Positions 13,451-26,159 of a stretch of DNA of 64,000 nt are shown here, one piece after another. Source of the stretch: Alnus glutinosa (Eukaryota > Streptophyta > Magnoliopsida > Fagales > Betulaceae); the NCBI RefSeq assembly GCF_958979055.1, contig NC_084886.1, forward strand, positions 40,485,654 to 40,549,653. Direction: 5' to 3'. Position 1 is the stretch's first letter. Every line of letters starts with the position of its first letter. Below the pieces are notes generated by a model, which worked only from the letters and a program-made list of their open reading frames with translations, made no database searches and was not told where the DNA came from. The position numbers were made by a program, and so were the translations under genes.

Positions 13451-16400
13451 GCATGACACTCAAATGTATATATGGCTAGGTTATGTGTACGTATCAACAG
13501 TAAATAATGCCCCTCTTTATGCTTTTACTTTTAGTTTGCAGCCAATAGACACGTGAAATGGCTGCAAACCTCAAAATTCCATTCATCAAAAAAGAATAAG
13601 AAGACGTACTTTTTTCAACTGCTGTCCAACTCTCGTCTAACCTTTTTTTTTTTTCTTTTTTTTTTTCAAACTGATCATTAATATGTTTTTCTACATGTGA
13701 ATCTTACATATTCAATAATTAAATTTCTTTTTTTAAAAATAAAAAATAAAAAATTGTTTGAGTTAGATATATAAGAATTGAAGAAATATCATCATTTTAA
13801 AAAATAAAAAATAAAAAGCCAGAATTCCAAGCCAATACTTAAAATCTTGTATAATTAGTATTTTTTTTTTTAAAAAAAAAAAAAAGTTAGTTTGGATATT
13901 GCTTGTGGGCATTGCCAAGTGCCAACCACCTTCACTCTTTAGTTTGGATTTTTGCTTGTGGCCGTTGCCAACCATCGATCCCCGGCCCCCAATTATTTGT
14001 TGGTGCCAATCTATAACGTGGCTTTCATGCATATGAGTTTGTTGGCTGCCCTGTCAATGTACTGGCACTAAAGGCCATATATGGCAGTTTGAGACTTGAG
14101 AGGGAAAGAGATAGATTATGGGCTGGAGATGTGGCCGAATCCTCCTCAACTGCCCTAACTATGTCATAAATACGGGCCCACTAATAATCCTAGCCCTACT
14201 ACAGTTATACATAACGCTAAAAATCATATTTTCATCCATCTCATCCAAATTTCGCCCACTCGTCTTTAAGAGTTGATGGGCATTGACACGTTAACTCATT
14301 AAGATGTGACGGGATGGATGGAGGTCTAGTTTTTAGCATTACTCTTTATATAAAGACCCTGCAATTTGTGATACTCTCATCCTATTGCAGCATCAATAGT
14401 GTAGAATTTCACTTCACATATATAATACTACGAGATAGACAAGAGATGAACAAAAGATAAAAACCAACGTTTTCCTAAATATTATGGATGAGAAGGAGCA
14501 AATCTATCCGGAAATATAATACACGTAGGATGGAGTCTGTTTAAGCTAAAACAGTTGCATGTCATGGGATGATGGGTGCTTTGGTGGATTGGATAAACTA
14601 TGGCATTCTTATCCTGAAAAGACATTCATAGAATCATAGGCCAAAAGGATCGGGTGGCCCTGCCAACCAAGCAATGTGAACCTTTCCTTATCCTCCTCTC
14701 TGGACGGCTTCCCAACTTGTTTGGGAACCTCTGCTATTGGTTTTTGCCCAAGTTGCAAGCAAGCCAAGATTTGTCAAGATATTGCTATCTGCCCTGTCCC
14801 CCAGCCTTACTGAAAATGAAGTAAATACATTCCTATCTTGGGACCCAAAGTGCAAGAGCTCAAGCTAGTATAAGGATATGTTTGGCGCGGGGGGTCGCCG
14901 GGATGGTTATTTATATTAAGAAAAAAAATGAATAGCTTTTATTATGGCCGGAAGAAGGTGGAATCGAATATCATATTATATGCTCTAACACCTGGAATAT
15001 CGATCGTTAAATTGATGAATAGTTATTTCTCTCAAAATTAAGAGGAAATTTGAAGCTATTTTGAGAGAAATAATTATTCTTCAATTTAAGGAATAGCCAT
15101 TCTCTCGTGGGCCATGAGAATGACTTTCATTCTACTTTTTTACATTCCAAATAAAAGTTATTCATTTTCTTAACGGAATAGACATTTCGCGTGCTAAATG
15201 TAACTTAATGATGCATTTGCATGGCATAAGATTACACAAAGCAAGATTAAGATCCTTTAAATCTTTTAGGATAACTTCACGCTAAAATATTAATTTATAT
15301 CATCCATAGATAGAATTCAATTTGGGATTCAGATTTTCAATTGAAAAAACAAATGTGAGAGAATCTTTATGGGACTCACTTACCCAAATAGGTGGCCGAG
15401 CTGCACAAAACTTACTTGGACAGTTGAGTCTCATGGGAGCTCTCTCTTATTTGCCTCCTGAATTACTAGAAATTTATATTACATAATTGCTGAAAATCTT
15501 TGTCCAAATTGTCATTATTCATCCATTGTTAGTTTATACTTTGAAAGCTATCATTATGAGATGACTAGATACCAATAATACTCCTCACAAACCTTCTTAT
15601 AGTATTAAATTATATCTCCCATTTAATTGATTGTACCAATCCTTTCAAAGCAAGCTTTAGATTCCTTAAGCTACAATTCAAATCACATCAATTAGTTATT
15701 TCTCAGTTAAATATTTTAGGAACTAAATATAATCGTTGAATGTGATGGGGCCCTACTAAAACTTAAAAGTCTAACAAAAAATCGTATAGGGATTGCCTTC
15801 ATTGGACTCCATCACCATTACTCAATGACAAGACTCAAAGTGCATGCATGCCGCCATTGATGTCCCTGAAGGCAGTGTCTTCTAGATCGACACTTTGATT
15901 GGATGATAATAATTTTGGGACGCCACACCCTTTGCAATAAAGATTCTTGGTGCTAATCCCATATATCAACATCTACTCACCACTCGCATCACGTCTAACT
16001 AACCCACGTAATTAAACTCCTACAATTTTGTTATTCTTTATTCTGAATTCCCGGTTAACCTCTTTTTTTTTTTTTGTCTTTTTTGTAATATTTTATTTTA
16101 AAAATAATTTTAAAAGCCATGTCATTTTTAGAGTGATACGTAAAGAACTTTTAGAATTATTCATCTTTGCACTCATATGCAAGTTGATTTTTTCAAAGAT
16201 AAATTATTATTTATATTAACTTTTAGAAAAATATTAAATTTAGATAATATTGACGATGCTTTATTTTAATATGTCCATTTAAAATGGACCGACTTAGTTT
16301 GATCTATGTTTTTTTTTAAAAATAAAATAAAAATTGAATGTAGCCGGTAAACCAAACCACCAATCCTATCATCTTTTTACGTTATAACTAAATTTCCTTC

Positions 16401-16951
16401 TCCCAATTGATATATGCCACAACTCAATCTTTCTGTTAAATAAAAGATCTATTTTGACAAAAAAAAATAAAAAAAAATAAAAGAAGACCTAATTAAAACA
16501 GGGTAATTGTTGTTTAACACGGCACCTGGCACCTGTTATACTTTGTTTGTCATGATCATATTTAATTGGCTCGACACAAATCCATCATGGGTCAGGGAAG
16601 CAGGCAGCAGCATGTGGACAATATGATTTTATTTTCCTTTTGTGCAAATCAACAGATGAATTTTCAGCTACAGATAGATATCACGTCTATCTCCAGCTTT
16701 ATATCACCAAGTCAATGGGAAGAGATCGAGTATATTAGAAAATATTGGTTCAAATTATGTGATCCAAGTTTCATTACAAGAGATACAATAATGCTTATAT
16801 AGCCTATAGCTTTATTTCAAAGTACTCATCGAAAACAAGCCCCCTTCTAAAGAGACCAACAAAACATCTTAAGCACTGAGAAGCAGTCTTTTTTCATAAT
16901 TAATTTTTTTTTTCTTTTTCTTTCCCTCTTTTCTCAGTCACCATCATACAG

Positions 16952-19900
16952 TTACAGCTTACTCGTGACATGGAACATCTCTTTCGCCTTGGCCCTCAGC
17001 AAATGCTTCTGCACCTTACCAGTAGCTGTCTTTGGCAATGGTCCAAACACCACTGATTTTGGGACCCAATAAGTAGGCATCTTAGATTTGCAGAACTTCA
17101 ATATATCTTCTGTCAAACGATGCTCATCAGACTTATCAAGGCCGGGCTTTAAGGTCACAAAAGCACAAGGAGACTCGCCCCATCGCGGGTCTGGCCTCGC
17201 CACCACTGATGCCTCCAAAATTGCTGGGTGCAAGTATAGAATATTTTCAACCTCAACGCTACTGATGTTCTCACCTCCAGATATGATGATGTCTTTCGAC
17301 CTATCCTTTATTTCTATATATCCATCTGGGTGCTTTACAGCAAGATCTCCTGAATGATACCACCCATTTGCAAAAGTCTCCTCATTTGCTTTTGGGTTCT
17401 TTAAGTAGCCCTTCATCACCAAATTACCACGAAATACTATCTCCCCAATGGAAGTTCCATCAGCAGGTACAGGTTGCATGGTTTGAGGGTTGACAACATC
17501 TAGGCCTTCCAAACCAACATACCGAACGCCTTGGCGTGCATTGAGACGGGCTTGGGTTTCGGGTGGCAGTGAGTCCCACTCAGGCTTCCATGCACATACA
17601 GTGGAGGGGCCATAGGTTTCTGAGAGACCATAAGTGTGGGTGATACGGAACCCTTTTTGAGACATTCCCAAGAGAACAGAAGGAGGTGGGGCTGCACCAG
17701 CTGTCATTACATGAACAACACGAGGGAGGGGAAGGATAGTCTCTTCAGGTGGTGCATTAACTATGGCGTTGAGCACCACAGGTGCTGCACAAAAGTGAGT
17801 CACACCATGGTTGGCTATGGCTGAATAGACCGTCTTAGCTGTAACCTGTAGCACAAAAATGACTATGAAGGAGCATGAAAATCTATTAAAATCAACAGGC
17901 TAGGTATTAAAGGTTAAATTTACATAATGAAAGATTGCATAATTTCTTTCAGACACTCAACTAAATATGTTGGGCAAATATCAAACCGGTAGATTTACCT
18001 GGCGAAGGCAAATGCTTGTACCGCAAAGAGCTGCAAGAGTCCAAGTGAAACACCAACCATTGCAATGGAACATGGGTAGAGTCCACAGGTATATAGCTCC
18101 TTCATTCATCGCCCAGATAATAGGATTACTCAAAGCCATAAGATATGCCCCTCGGTGATGCAACACCACCCCCTTAGGACTAGCTGTAGTACCAGATGTA
18201 TAACCCAAAGCAATGCTCTGCCACTCATCCTCTGGTGGTTTCCAAGCAAACTCAGGGTCACCAGTTTCCAGGAATTTCTCATATTCTATGGCCCCTTTCC
18301 CCAAAGCATATTTGAGTGTATGAGGATCACAACTTTCATCACCTATGACAACTAAAAGTGGAGGCTTATAACTTCTGCTTTTCTCAGCCATGATTTTCAA
18401 AGCTTCCTCTGCTAAATCAAAAAACTCTTGATCCACCATCACAGCTGAAGCTGATGAATGACCAAGAAGGAAAGCAATGGTTGATGCATTTAGGCGAATA
18501 TTCACAGCATTTAGAACAGCTCCAGCCATTGGAACCCCAAAATGAGCTTCATAGATAGCGGGGATATTTGGTGCAATAACTGCTACCTATTAGCAAATAT
18601 CAGAAAGAATAAATGAACAAGCATACTAGCTATGATACACCATAAAGAACAGAAAATAAAGGCAATGGATGAAATCCAACTAAGAGGCGGAATGGGGTGG
18701 GAACAGAACCCTTAAAGTTTCAGAACATATGTCACGCCATTCATGTAAAATGGTTTCCTCTAGGTTGTTATGTGCTCTTTAAATGGATACAGTGATAAGG
18801 ATCCAAAAATGTAATTCAGAATGTTAATAAAATGAAAACTATCAACATAATTAGTGATCCCAAAATTCCTAGGTAGACCATGATGGGCAGGTAAGCAACC
18901 AAAAAAGAACTTAAAGCAGTCCCAACAACAAGCAGTTTTGCAGAAACAAGAGTATATGGACAGGAAAGCAAATGCAGGAAGCAATAAGCTCAGCAATTCA
19001 GAGACAAGCATGCAAAGCCACATGTTTAAGTAAGATTAGTGTCAAACAACAGAGACCCTCAAAGACATTGAGGGACAAGTATCTTAAATATTTTGTTACA
19101 TATCACTATTGTTTTGATCCTAAGTGTTCTACATGGCTTAAATACAATTTTAACCATTTGTATATAAGTTGTTGGGCATTCTCTCTTTGCAAGCCGGTTT
19201 TCAAAGATGAGTTATACCTAAGGCTTGAATCATTTGGTATCAGAGCCACCACTACGTCGAGTATGGAATCAAACACAGCTCGTCTGAGTATGAGAATGGA
19301 TACCACTCACCTATCAGTATTAATTGACCCAACATTATACCCACACATAGTACCAAGATAATTTAATCCAGCCTATAGATCGCCTACACCGTGATTTGAC
19401 TACAAAACCGCAACCCATTCAATCTCAGAAACGATAAGCTGCGTTCGGCCTCATACTCAACATGGTTGTGGCTATGATAAAATGATTCAAGCCTCAAGTA
19501 GAATTCACCCTTAAAGACCGAAATAAGATCATCTCTATTTTAAAGTAAGTTGGTGTATCGAACGGTGTAGATGACATCAATATTGGCAAGTCTTCTAAAA
19601 AATTAAAATAATGTGGAATTAATATATCGTTAGATACATCAACTTTAAATTCTGACCATAAATCCATTTCAAATGAATTGGAGAAGATCTTTCTCCTTGA
19701 AAACCGGCTTGCAATGGGGAGCGCCCAAAGCAAATGCAGGAAGCAATAAGCTCAGCAATTCAGAGACAAGCATGCAAAGCCACATGTTTAAGTAAGGTTA
19801 GTATCAAACAACAGAGACCCTCAAAGACATTGAGGGGCATGTATCTTAAATATTTTGTTACATATCACTATTGTTTTGATCCTAAGTGTCCCACATGGCT

Positions 19901-22900
19901 TAAGTACAATCTTAACCATTTGTATATAAGTTGTTGGGCATTCTCTCTTTGCAAGCCGGTTTTCAAGGATGAGTTATTCCTAAGGCTTGAATCATTTGGT
20001 ATCAGAGCCACCACTATGTCGAGTATGGAATCAAACACAGCTCGTCTGAGTATGAGAATGGATACCACTCACCTATCAGTATTAATTGACCTAACACCAT
20101 ACCCACACATAGTACCAAGATATTTTAATCCAGCCTATAGATCGCCTACTCCGTAACTCGACTACAAAACCGCAACCCATTCAATCTCATAAACGATAAG
20201 CTACGTTCGACCTCATACTCGACATGGTTGTGGCTCTGATAAAATGATTCAAGCCTCAAGTAGAATTGACCCTTAAAAACCGAAATAAGATCCTCTCCAT
20301 TTTAAAGTTGGTGTATCTAACGATGTAGATGACGTCAATGTTGGCACGTCTTTTAAAAAATTTAAATAATGTGAAATTAATACACCGTTAGATACATCAA
20401 CTTTAAATTCTGACTATAAATCCATTTCAAATGAATTGGAAAGGATCCTTCTCCTTGAAAACCGGCTTGCAATGGGTAGCGCCCAATAGCTTATATAAAC
20501 ATGATTAAGATTGTACTTAAACCATATAGGAGACTTAAGATCGTAATTCATTGTTGTTTTCTTTCACTACTTATGATGCACCTCAACAATTCATAGACAT
20601 GTATGCAATGTCTTTAAGCAAGATTAGTCCCAACCAACAAAAATAATGAGGGAATGTATTTTAAATAATTTCTTACATATCACCATCTTCATTGTTTCTT
20701 TTCAGTATTCCTTGTGCTCTGAACGATGTCACATTCCACTTTTTTCAAACTACTTTTCTCAACACATGCACATTCAGAGCAAGTATAACTGGTGGTGGAG
20801 AGGTGACTATTTCCAAGGGGTCTAATTTAAGGATTTCATAATTAATCATAACACCCTTGGGACCTACCAAAAACCTGATAGGCTCAGGACTACCGAAACA
20901 CCTATTTCCCACTTTCTTTGCATATATTTATATGAAAAAAATCTAGGATTTCCTAATTAATCATAACACCCTAGAGACCTACCAAAACATCTGTATAGGC
21001 TCAGGACTACCGAAACACCTGTTTCCCACTATCTATGCATATATTTATATGAACAAAATCGAGTCCAATATCATTTAAAACACTCATGCTTGTGCAAAAC
21101 ATGTAAACGGCAAGAAGTAGGCATGTCCAGAGAATCTTAGGGACTCTGTTATGGAATACAGATAACGAAGAACAGCAATTAAAAGAGTCTCATAGTGATT
21201 ATTCCCTCTGAAACAATAAACTTTGTCCAAAATGGACCCCATAAATACAACCCAAAATCTTGAGGGACTGTAAAGCTGTAAAAACTGATGCAAAAATCCC
21301 AGGTGCAACGTGGGAAAAATGTCAAGCAATCCACAAAACAACATGGAATTCTAAGAGCTCTAGTAGCCGACACCCAATAGCTCATTCCCTTTTCTATATA
21401 CAGGAAAAATCTAAAAAAAAAAAAAATCACAAAAACTCACTTGCAACAAACACCCTATGCATTCCCTACACCAGTAATGAGCCCCTCAAGGTCTTGAGGA
21501 AAATTGTACTCTCTCCTCTCCCGCATATCAGTTCTTCACTTTTCTTTTCAAGAAAAACTATACCCCCCCTTCCAAAGCTCCCAAAGCCTCAAATCTCTTC
21601 ACCTTCTTCAACCTTCTTCACCTTCACTCTTTCCAAATCTCTCACGTTTTCACCTTCCCATTGCTGATCCACACAGCCACACCCCTCATCACCCTTCTGC
21701 ACCGCAAGAGAGAGGAGGAGACTCAGAGAGATTTGCAGCAAAAATTTGATATCTCTAAAAAATCATCTCTCTCATAATCAGAGATTTGAGGCAAAAAACA
21801 GAGATTTGACCCCCCCCCCCCCCCCCCCCCCCCCCCTCAAATCTCTCTCACGTTCTTCATCGTCTTGCAATGGAAATAAAAAATCATCAGTGCAAAAATC
21901 TGAGGCCTTTGTTAACCATAAATCATTAGTGCAAAAATTTGAAGCCGTTGTCAACCAGAAATCATCAGTGCAAAAATTTAATGCCATTGTCAACCTAAAA
22001 TCATCAATGTAAAAACAGAACAGTACTGGTGTAGGTACCAGTATACCTCGGAGACGACGACACAAAGAGAAAGGGTGAGAAAAAGAAAAGAGAAAAGAAA
22101 TGAATAAAAAAGTAAAAGTAAAGTAAAAAAATAATAATTTAATGGTATAGGGAAAGATTAAGAGAATCTATTGTGGGGTAAATTTGTAGGGATGTGTTAT
22201 TCCTACATCAATCTTACATCAAGACACATTGAGTGTGGGACCCATGTATATAGGACACACATGCATAGGTCTCACACCCTATGTGTCTTGATGTAGGATA
22301 ATGTGATGTAGAAAAATCATTTCTCAAATTTGTATAAAGAAGCAAAAAATACTTTTGTTCCTTAAATTTAAAGAAAATGGTTGGATGTCTATTGCTAGTG
22401 CTCTAATATGGTGCACACTCAAACTCTCTACACAACTCTAAAAATAATAAAGCACTAACATGATCCATTCAACTTGGTTACTTTTTTTGGGGAATAAGGG
22501 GAAGGGGATAAATCCACACAATCAGGTTGAGAGAGCAAGAGGTTTTTAGTCAAGAACACAAACCGAATCCAATACATCTCACCAAAAGGGCCTAGCTCTT
22601 AGTGAGAGGAAGGAGCTTTTATATCCTCGGCCTACTGGCTTCAACTTGGTTACTTACTGTTGGCTGACCTCGTCTATTACATAGATCCATTACCCATTGT
22701 GAGATGTTGTTCAAAACTAAGATTTTGGTTCACATGAGCCAAAATTAAAAAATATGGTTCAAAAAATTGATTTGAAGCATTACAAAATTGATTTAAAATA
22801 TTAAAAAAAAAAATTGATCACACATATTAGTGGCGGCTGGGGGGTGATTTGCCTCTTTTGGCCCCTGACTCCGCCATGTTGTTCCATATACTCCAAAGTC

Positions 22901-24143
22901 CTAATCCTTCAATGAGATCATGGATCCATGACCATGATAGTATGATACAAACTTTTTCGACCTCCATCACATACTAGGAATCATTTTTGTGCATTTTTTA
23001 TCTTCTAAAAATTGATGTAATTTTTAAAATTATCATTGAATCAAAATTCAATAATGGTTCATTCTAAAGCCAATGATAATTTTAAAAGTCGCATCATCTT
23101 TACAAAATAAAATAAAATAAATAAATAAGAGAAAAAAAAAGAAAAAAAAGAAAAAAAAAGAAAAAAAAAAAGCATAGCATTACTTCCATGTGATGTACCA
23201 GTCCAGTTGTCACACGCCAAACATCACACAATTTCAATCCCGTAACTGGGGACCACCTCCACCACATGACTACAGTACATGTGGCTACAGTTTCTATAAT
23301 ATAAGCGATCCAAACCGTTGATTTACGTTGACCCCACTGAGGTGAGGCCCATGCGAGAACCGCATAAGCACCCACGTATCAAATATTATAGATAAACAGT
23401 ATGGCAGTGCCACGTAGGTCTCTATTCTAAATAAGAAAAGACAAAATTTTATTGTCCAGCATTAGATTTACAGAACTTTTCAGTGACGAACTTCGCGTCC
23501 TATCGTGCATACGACTTCAATATAAAAATTAAAAAATTAAAAAAAAAAAAAAAAAGAAGAAGAAGAAGAAGCTCAAATAAATATCTACCAAAACAATTAA
23601 CCTCCTAATTCAGTAAGTAAACAAAAGCTAAATCAAGCTAATCTGGAAAAAGCAAAATTTAATACACAGTTATTCAGTTAAGCTAACTTATTAATGGAAA
23701 AAATTCAGCCAAAGAGCTATTATGGAAAAATTTCCAAAATCGAATATATTTTTGTTGTTCAACTCAAATCCTTTGACTTTTTCATTTCTTGAAAAATCAA
23801 AGCAACAGGAAAATTAGAGCAACCATCTCGTTTTCTCCTATCTTCTCTTATTTTCTTTTCCTTTCTTTTAGTTCATTTTCCCGGGAACCAAACAGGAAGC
23901 GATGAGAGAATAAGAAGACGAGAGTTACCGTGCAGCCCAGGCCGATGGAGTGGTTGGAGAGAGCGGAGGCCAATCGACGGCAACGCTGGTACGTCTCCCG
24001 CCACGTGTAGCGCCGAGATCCGTGGACCACCGATGCTCTGGTTGGGTGCACCACAGCCGCCCTATCCAGAAGCCACAGCGGCGTCAAAGCCGTATGGTTC
24101 GCCGCATTTTTCGGCAGATCGTCTATGTCTCTCCCCACCAACA

Positions 24144-24147
<4 letters not shown>
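16952..24147 (-). CDS. Peroxisomal acyl-activating enzyme (BZO1/AAE-type acyl-CoA synthetase)
   Basis: Three exons (minus): 24147-23929, 18586-17999, 17845-16952. Junctions are GT-AG and phase 0, giving 566 residues, full length for the family. Seen: the N-terminal DDLPKNAANHTALTPLWLL block; the AMP-binding loop YTSGTTASPKGV (about residue 202); LPMFHCNGWCF; the THTYGLSETYGPST region; the hinge YHSGDLAVKHPDGYIEIKDR; and PKTATGK, whose Lys (about 546) is the usual adenylation lysine. The protein ends SKL, a classic PTS1 peroxisomal signal. Family knowledge: these enzymes form acyl-CoA from a carboxylic acid through an acyl-AMP; the Arabidopsis member BZO1 makes benzoyl-CoA and relatives activate cinnamate in peroxisomes. 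The substrate here is inferred by resemblance only. The start chosen is the ATG just before VLVGRDIDDLP; an in-frame ATG 63 bases upstream would add residues coded by the (TC)n tract. Intron 1 (5.3 kb) holds many repeats. Confidence 0.93.
18967..20490. repeat. Tandem pair of ~765-bp repeats with LTR/PBS-like parts, in intron 1 of the acyl-activating enzyme
   Basis: Two direct copies (about 18967-19730 and 19731-20490) begin with the same GCAAATGCAGGAAGC and end in closely matching GCGCCCAA sequences. Each contains TTGGTATCAGAGCC, the typical priming site complementary to initiator Met-tRNA in plant LTR retrotransposons. Within each unit the stretch ending GCAAGCCGGTTTTCAA recurs in inverted form as TTGAAAACCGGCTTGCAA. 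A further inverted match follows the second copy to about 20530. No retroelement proteins are encoded. Most likely a rearranged non-autonomous LTR element (TRIM or LARD type) duplicated in tandem. Confidence 0.7.
19538..19650. repeat. Inverted-arm repeat, copy 1 of 3
   Basis: An AT-rich segment whose left arm (TTAAAGT..TTGGTGTATC) is roughly the reverse complement of its right arm (GATACATCAACTTTAA). Related copies lie at about 20302-20410 (second tandem unit) and 35863-35970. MITE-like and non-coding. Confidence 0.55.
21809..21836. repeat. Poly-C tract
   Basis: About 28 consecutive cytosines in intron 1 of the acyl-activating enzyme gene (G-tract on the gene's strand). The exact length may be an assembly estimate, since long homopolymers are error-prone. 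Confidence 0.8.
21881..22016 (+). repeat. 39-bp tandem repeat, about 3.5 units
   Basis: Imperfect units start at 21881, 21920, 21959 and 21998, each beginning AAATCATCAGTGCAAAAAT or a close variant. The period is a multiple of three and the plus frame stays open, giving a 13-residue repeat of the KSSVQKFEAVVNQ type. It lies antisense inside intron 1 of the acyl-activating enzyme gene, so a real protein is doubtful. Confidence 0.75.
22190..22325. repeat. MITE-like hairpin element, copy A
   Basis: Arms TACATCAAGACACAT and ATGTGTCTTGATGTA pair, flanked by an outer pairing around TTCCTACATCA and TGATGTAGAA. A close relative in opposite orientation lies at 28262-28412. Non-autonomous DNA element inferred from the hairpin and recurrence. 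Confidence 0.65.

Positions 24148-24148
<1 letters not shown>

Positions 24149-24182
<34 letters not shown>
24149..24182. repeat. (TC)n/(GA)n microsatellite in the 5' UTR
   Basis: A run of TC dinucleotides directly upstream of the acyl-activating enzyme start codon, reading GA on the coding strand. GA/CT tracts are common in plant 5' UTRs and can bind GAGA/BPC factors. An effect on this gene is not shown. Confidence 0.85.
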
Positions 24183-24184
<2 letters not shown>

Positions 24185-24234
24185 CCTCTGTGTCTCGTCG
24201 TACTTTCCAAGTTGTTGCAGACTGGAGTTCGGAG

Positions 24235-24242
24235 TTTATATA
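24235..24242 (-). promoter_or_regulatory. Probable TATA box of the acyl-activating enzyme gene
   Basis: Reads TATATAAA on the minus strand, 88-95 bases upstream of the chosen start codon. The presumed 5' UTR between them contains a long (GA)n tract. Confidence 0.55.
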
Positions 24243-24471
24243 GACGCCTAGGAGACTGTGTAAGTGAGTGATCCGACGGCTATGGATCGCTCACAGGCGC
24301 GCTAGTGCCAGGGGGCTTCTTTCTTTTTTTTATTTCCCTCCTGAACAGATACAATGGAAAAGGAATAGGGAAAGGAGAGGACAAGATTACGTTACGTCAA
24401 TTAAAATGGAGCAAGAAAAATCTAAGAACTATTATAAAAAAAAAAAAATTAATGATCGACGACCATCTAAA

Positions 24472-24606
24472 TATATAATTTTTCACTATCTTGTTTATGT
24501 GGTAAGGTGGTCTTTCACCTTAATTTATTTTTAAAAAATAAAAAAACTTAAAAAGTAGTGAGAGACCACCTTACCACATAAATAAGATAGTAAAAAATTA
24601 TATATT
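24472..24606. repeat. MITE-like hairpin upstream of the acyl-activating enzyme gene
   Basis: Long inverted arms: ATATAATTTTTCACTATCTT at left and its near reverse complement around AAGATAGTAAAAAATTATAT at right, with inner arms around GTGGTAAGGTGGTCT and AGACCACCTTACCAC. It sits about 330 bases upstream of the start codon, so it could touch the promoter region. Confidence 0.7.
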
Positions 24607-25289
24607 TAATTAGCATTGAATCATTATTCTATAAAAAATGGACCAAATAAATCGCCCAATATATAGTGAATTCTTAGCTTTTTACAAGATTAAAATAAGG
24701 AGAGGGTTCTCCCTGATTAGTATAATAGTGAGGGCATAATTGTTCTTTTGAAGAATGTGATGTAAGAATAACTTCTTAAAATCTTAGACAGATAAAAATA
24801 AGTATATTTAATTATTTAATTAATATTTCAAACAGGATAATCATGAAATCTCTTGGGCTTTGACGTGGAAAGGAAATACTTGAGAGAGTAATCGTCAACT
24901 TGCTATCAAATAGTTATCAAGAGTTTATTACCCACTTTATAAAATGACGAGGGTTACACGTATTTTCAAATGTTTATTTTTAGGCGTTATAATAAAAATT
25001 ATCATTAAATAAAATAACACATAAAAATTTATGTCAATTTATAAAATTATGCAGACTAAGGCATTTTGGACATTAAGTCCTATACAACCTTTAAATCTAT
25101 ATAAGGTAAAAAGTAAAAACCTATATTATAATATAACACCTCTTATAGATACCTTTTTTTCTTTTTTTCTTTTTTTCTAATTGAATAGGAAAAAGGTTAC
25201 AAAGAAGGGTCCTTCCCATTCTTAATCCTGGTGGAAGAGAGAATGAGAGAACCTGTGAGAATGCTACCAAACACTAGGTGGGTAGCGGC

Positions 25290-26150
25290 CTATTTAATTA
25301 ATACATGTGCACGAAAATTGACACATCTAGAAACTTTCAAAGCATTCCAGCTTTGAAAGATAGAAAGTTCTAATCTAATATCCGAAATATAAGGAGCAAA
25401 ATGCCAAGAAGAAAAAAGATGATGCTGATTCACAGCAAGAATCACCAGAAGAGTATTTCCTTCAAGCAGAAAATTCCCAAAACCTACAGAAGTTGTCAGC
25501 CGAGAAGTGAGAAGAGCAGCAGAAGCTTTCCCTACGAGAGCATCAGTTATAGATAGCTTTTGAGTAGCTGTTAAGATGATTTCACCATCAGAATTACTAA
25601 TAATAGCAACTGCTACTGCAAAATTGTCTCGGATTGCTACATTAAAATTGCCTTTGAGAAACCTAGAACAAGGCGGAGTCCAAAGAGAAGGAAGTTCAAG
25701 AGCCTTCCATGCCAAGTAATGAGAGTCCAAGGTGAACTTAAGAAGTTGTAGAACAGTAGCTCGATTAGGCTGTATAGCTTCGTGAATAAGCTTATTACGC
25801 GACAACCAAATGAGATCCAACACAGTTATAGCAAAAAGTTGAAACTTCCTACAATCAGCAATAGGAATACCAAGCCTACTAATAGGATAAATAATAGCCA
25901 AAATCCACTCAGAGATATGCTTGGAAGAAAAAGAAGAAATGTGAAGAGACCAAGAAGAAAAACTCCAAAAATACTTAAGCCAAATCACAGTTTAAGAAAA
26001 TATGGCTCAGAGTCTCAAGATGACCACGGCAAAAAGGACAAAACCAAGAATTTACATCTTCAGAAACCACGAATCTGCCTATATTAGCTCTTGAAGAAAG
26101 AATATCCCATCCAATATATCCTCTAAAATAAATAAAGCATGGAAAGCATG
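25290..26150 (-). pseudogene. LINE ORF2 C-terminus: zinc-binding (zf-RVT) plus RNase H-like domain, broken
   Basis: Minus strand from about 26150 reads WDILSSRANIGRF then WFCPFCRGHLETLSHIFLNC, the C..C..H..C zinc-binding block that follows reverse transcriptase in plant LINEs. A stop comes shortly after. From 25988 an open stretch runs through DLIWLSRNKLIHE, LKGNFNVAIRDNFAVAVAII and LLEGNTLLVI, an RNase H-like (RVT_3) domain. The reverse transcriptase itself is absent, as expected of a 5'-truncated insertion. Confidence 0.8.
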
Positions 26151-26159
26151 ATTAGGGCT

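Larger units (their letters stand above)
10453..16951. other. Intergenic region between BXL promoter and acyl-activating enzyme 3' end
   Basis: About 6.5 kb of AT-rich DNA. The first part is the BXL upstream region. Apart from the PBS-like repeat at 12130-12365, the (CCGT)n tract and many poly-A/T runs, I see no gene. The slightly less AT-rich part at 14560-14900 has no long open frame. Confidence 0.5.

Noticed and set aside
18972..20156. Two similar plus-strand frames of 129 and 140 codons
   Set aside because: They are similar because they lie in the two tandem repeat units; content is LTR/PBS-like and not protein-like.
21084..21749. Overlapping frames on both strands in intron 1 of the acyl-activating enzyme
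   Set aside because: Pyrimidine-rich low-complexity sequence (PPLPKLPK-type translation); no conserved motif.
23100..23375. 91-codon minus-strand frame
   Set aside because: Ends in a long Phe/Leu run from a T-rich tract; intronic repeat sequence.
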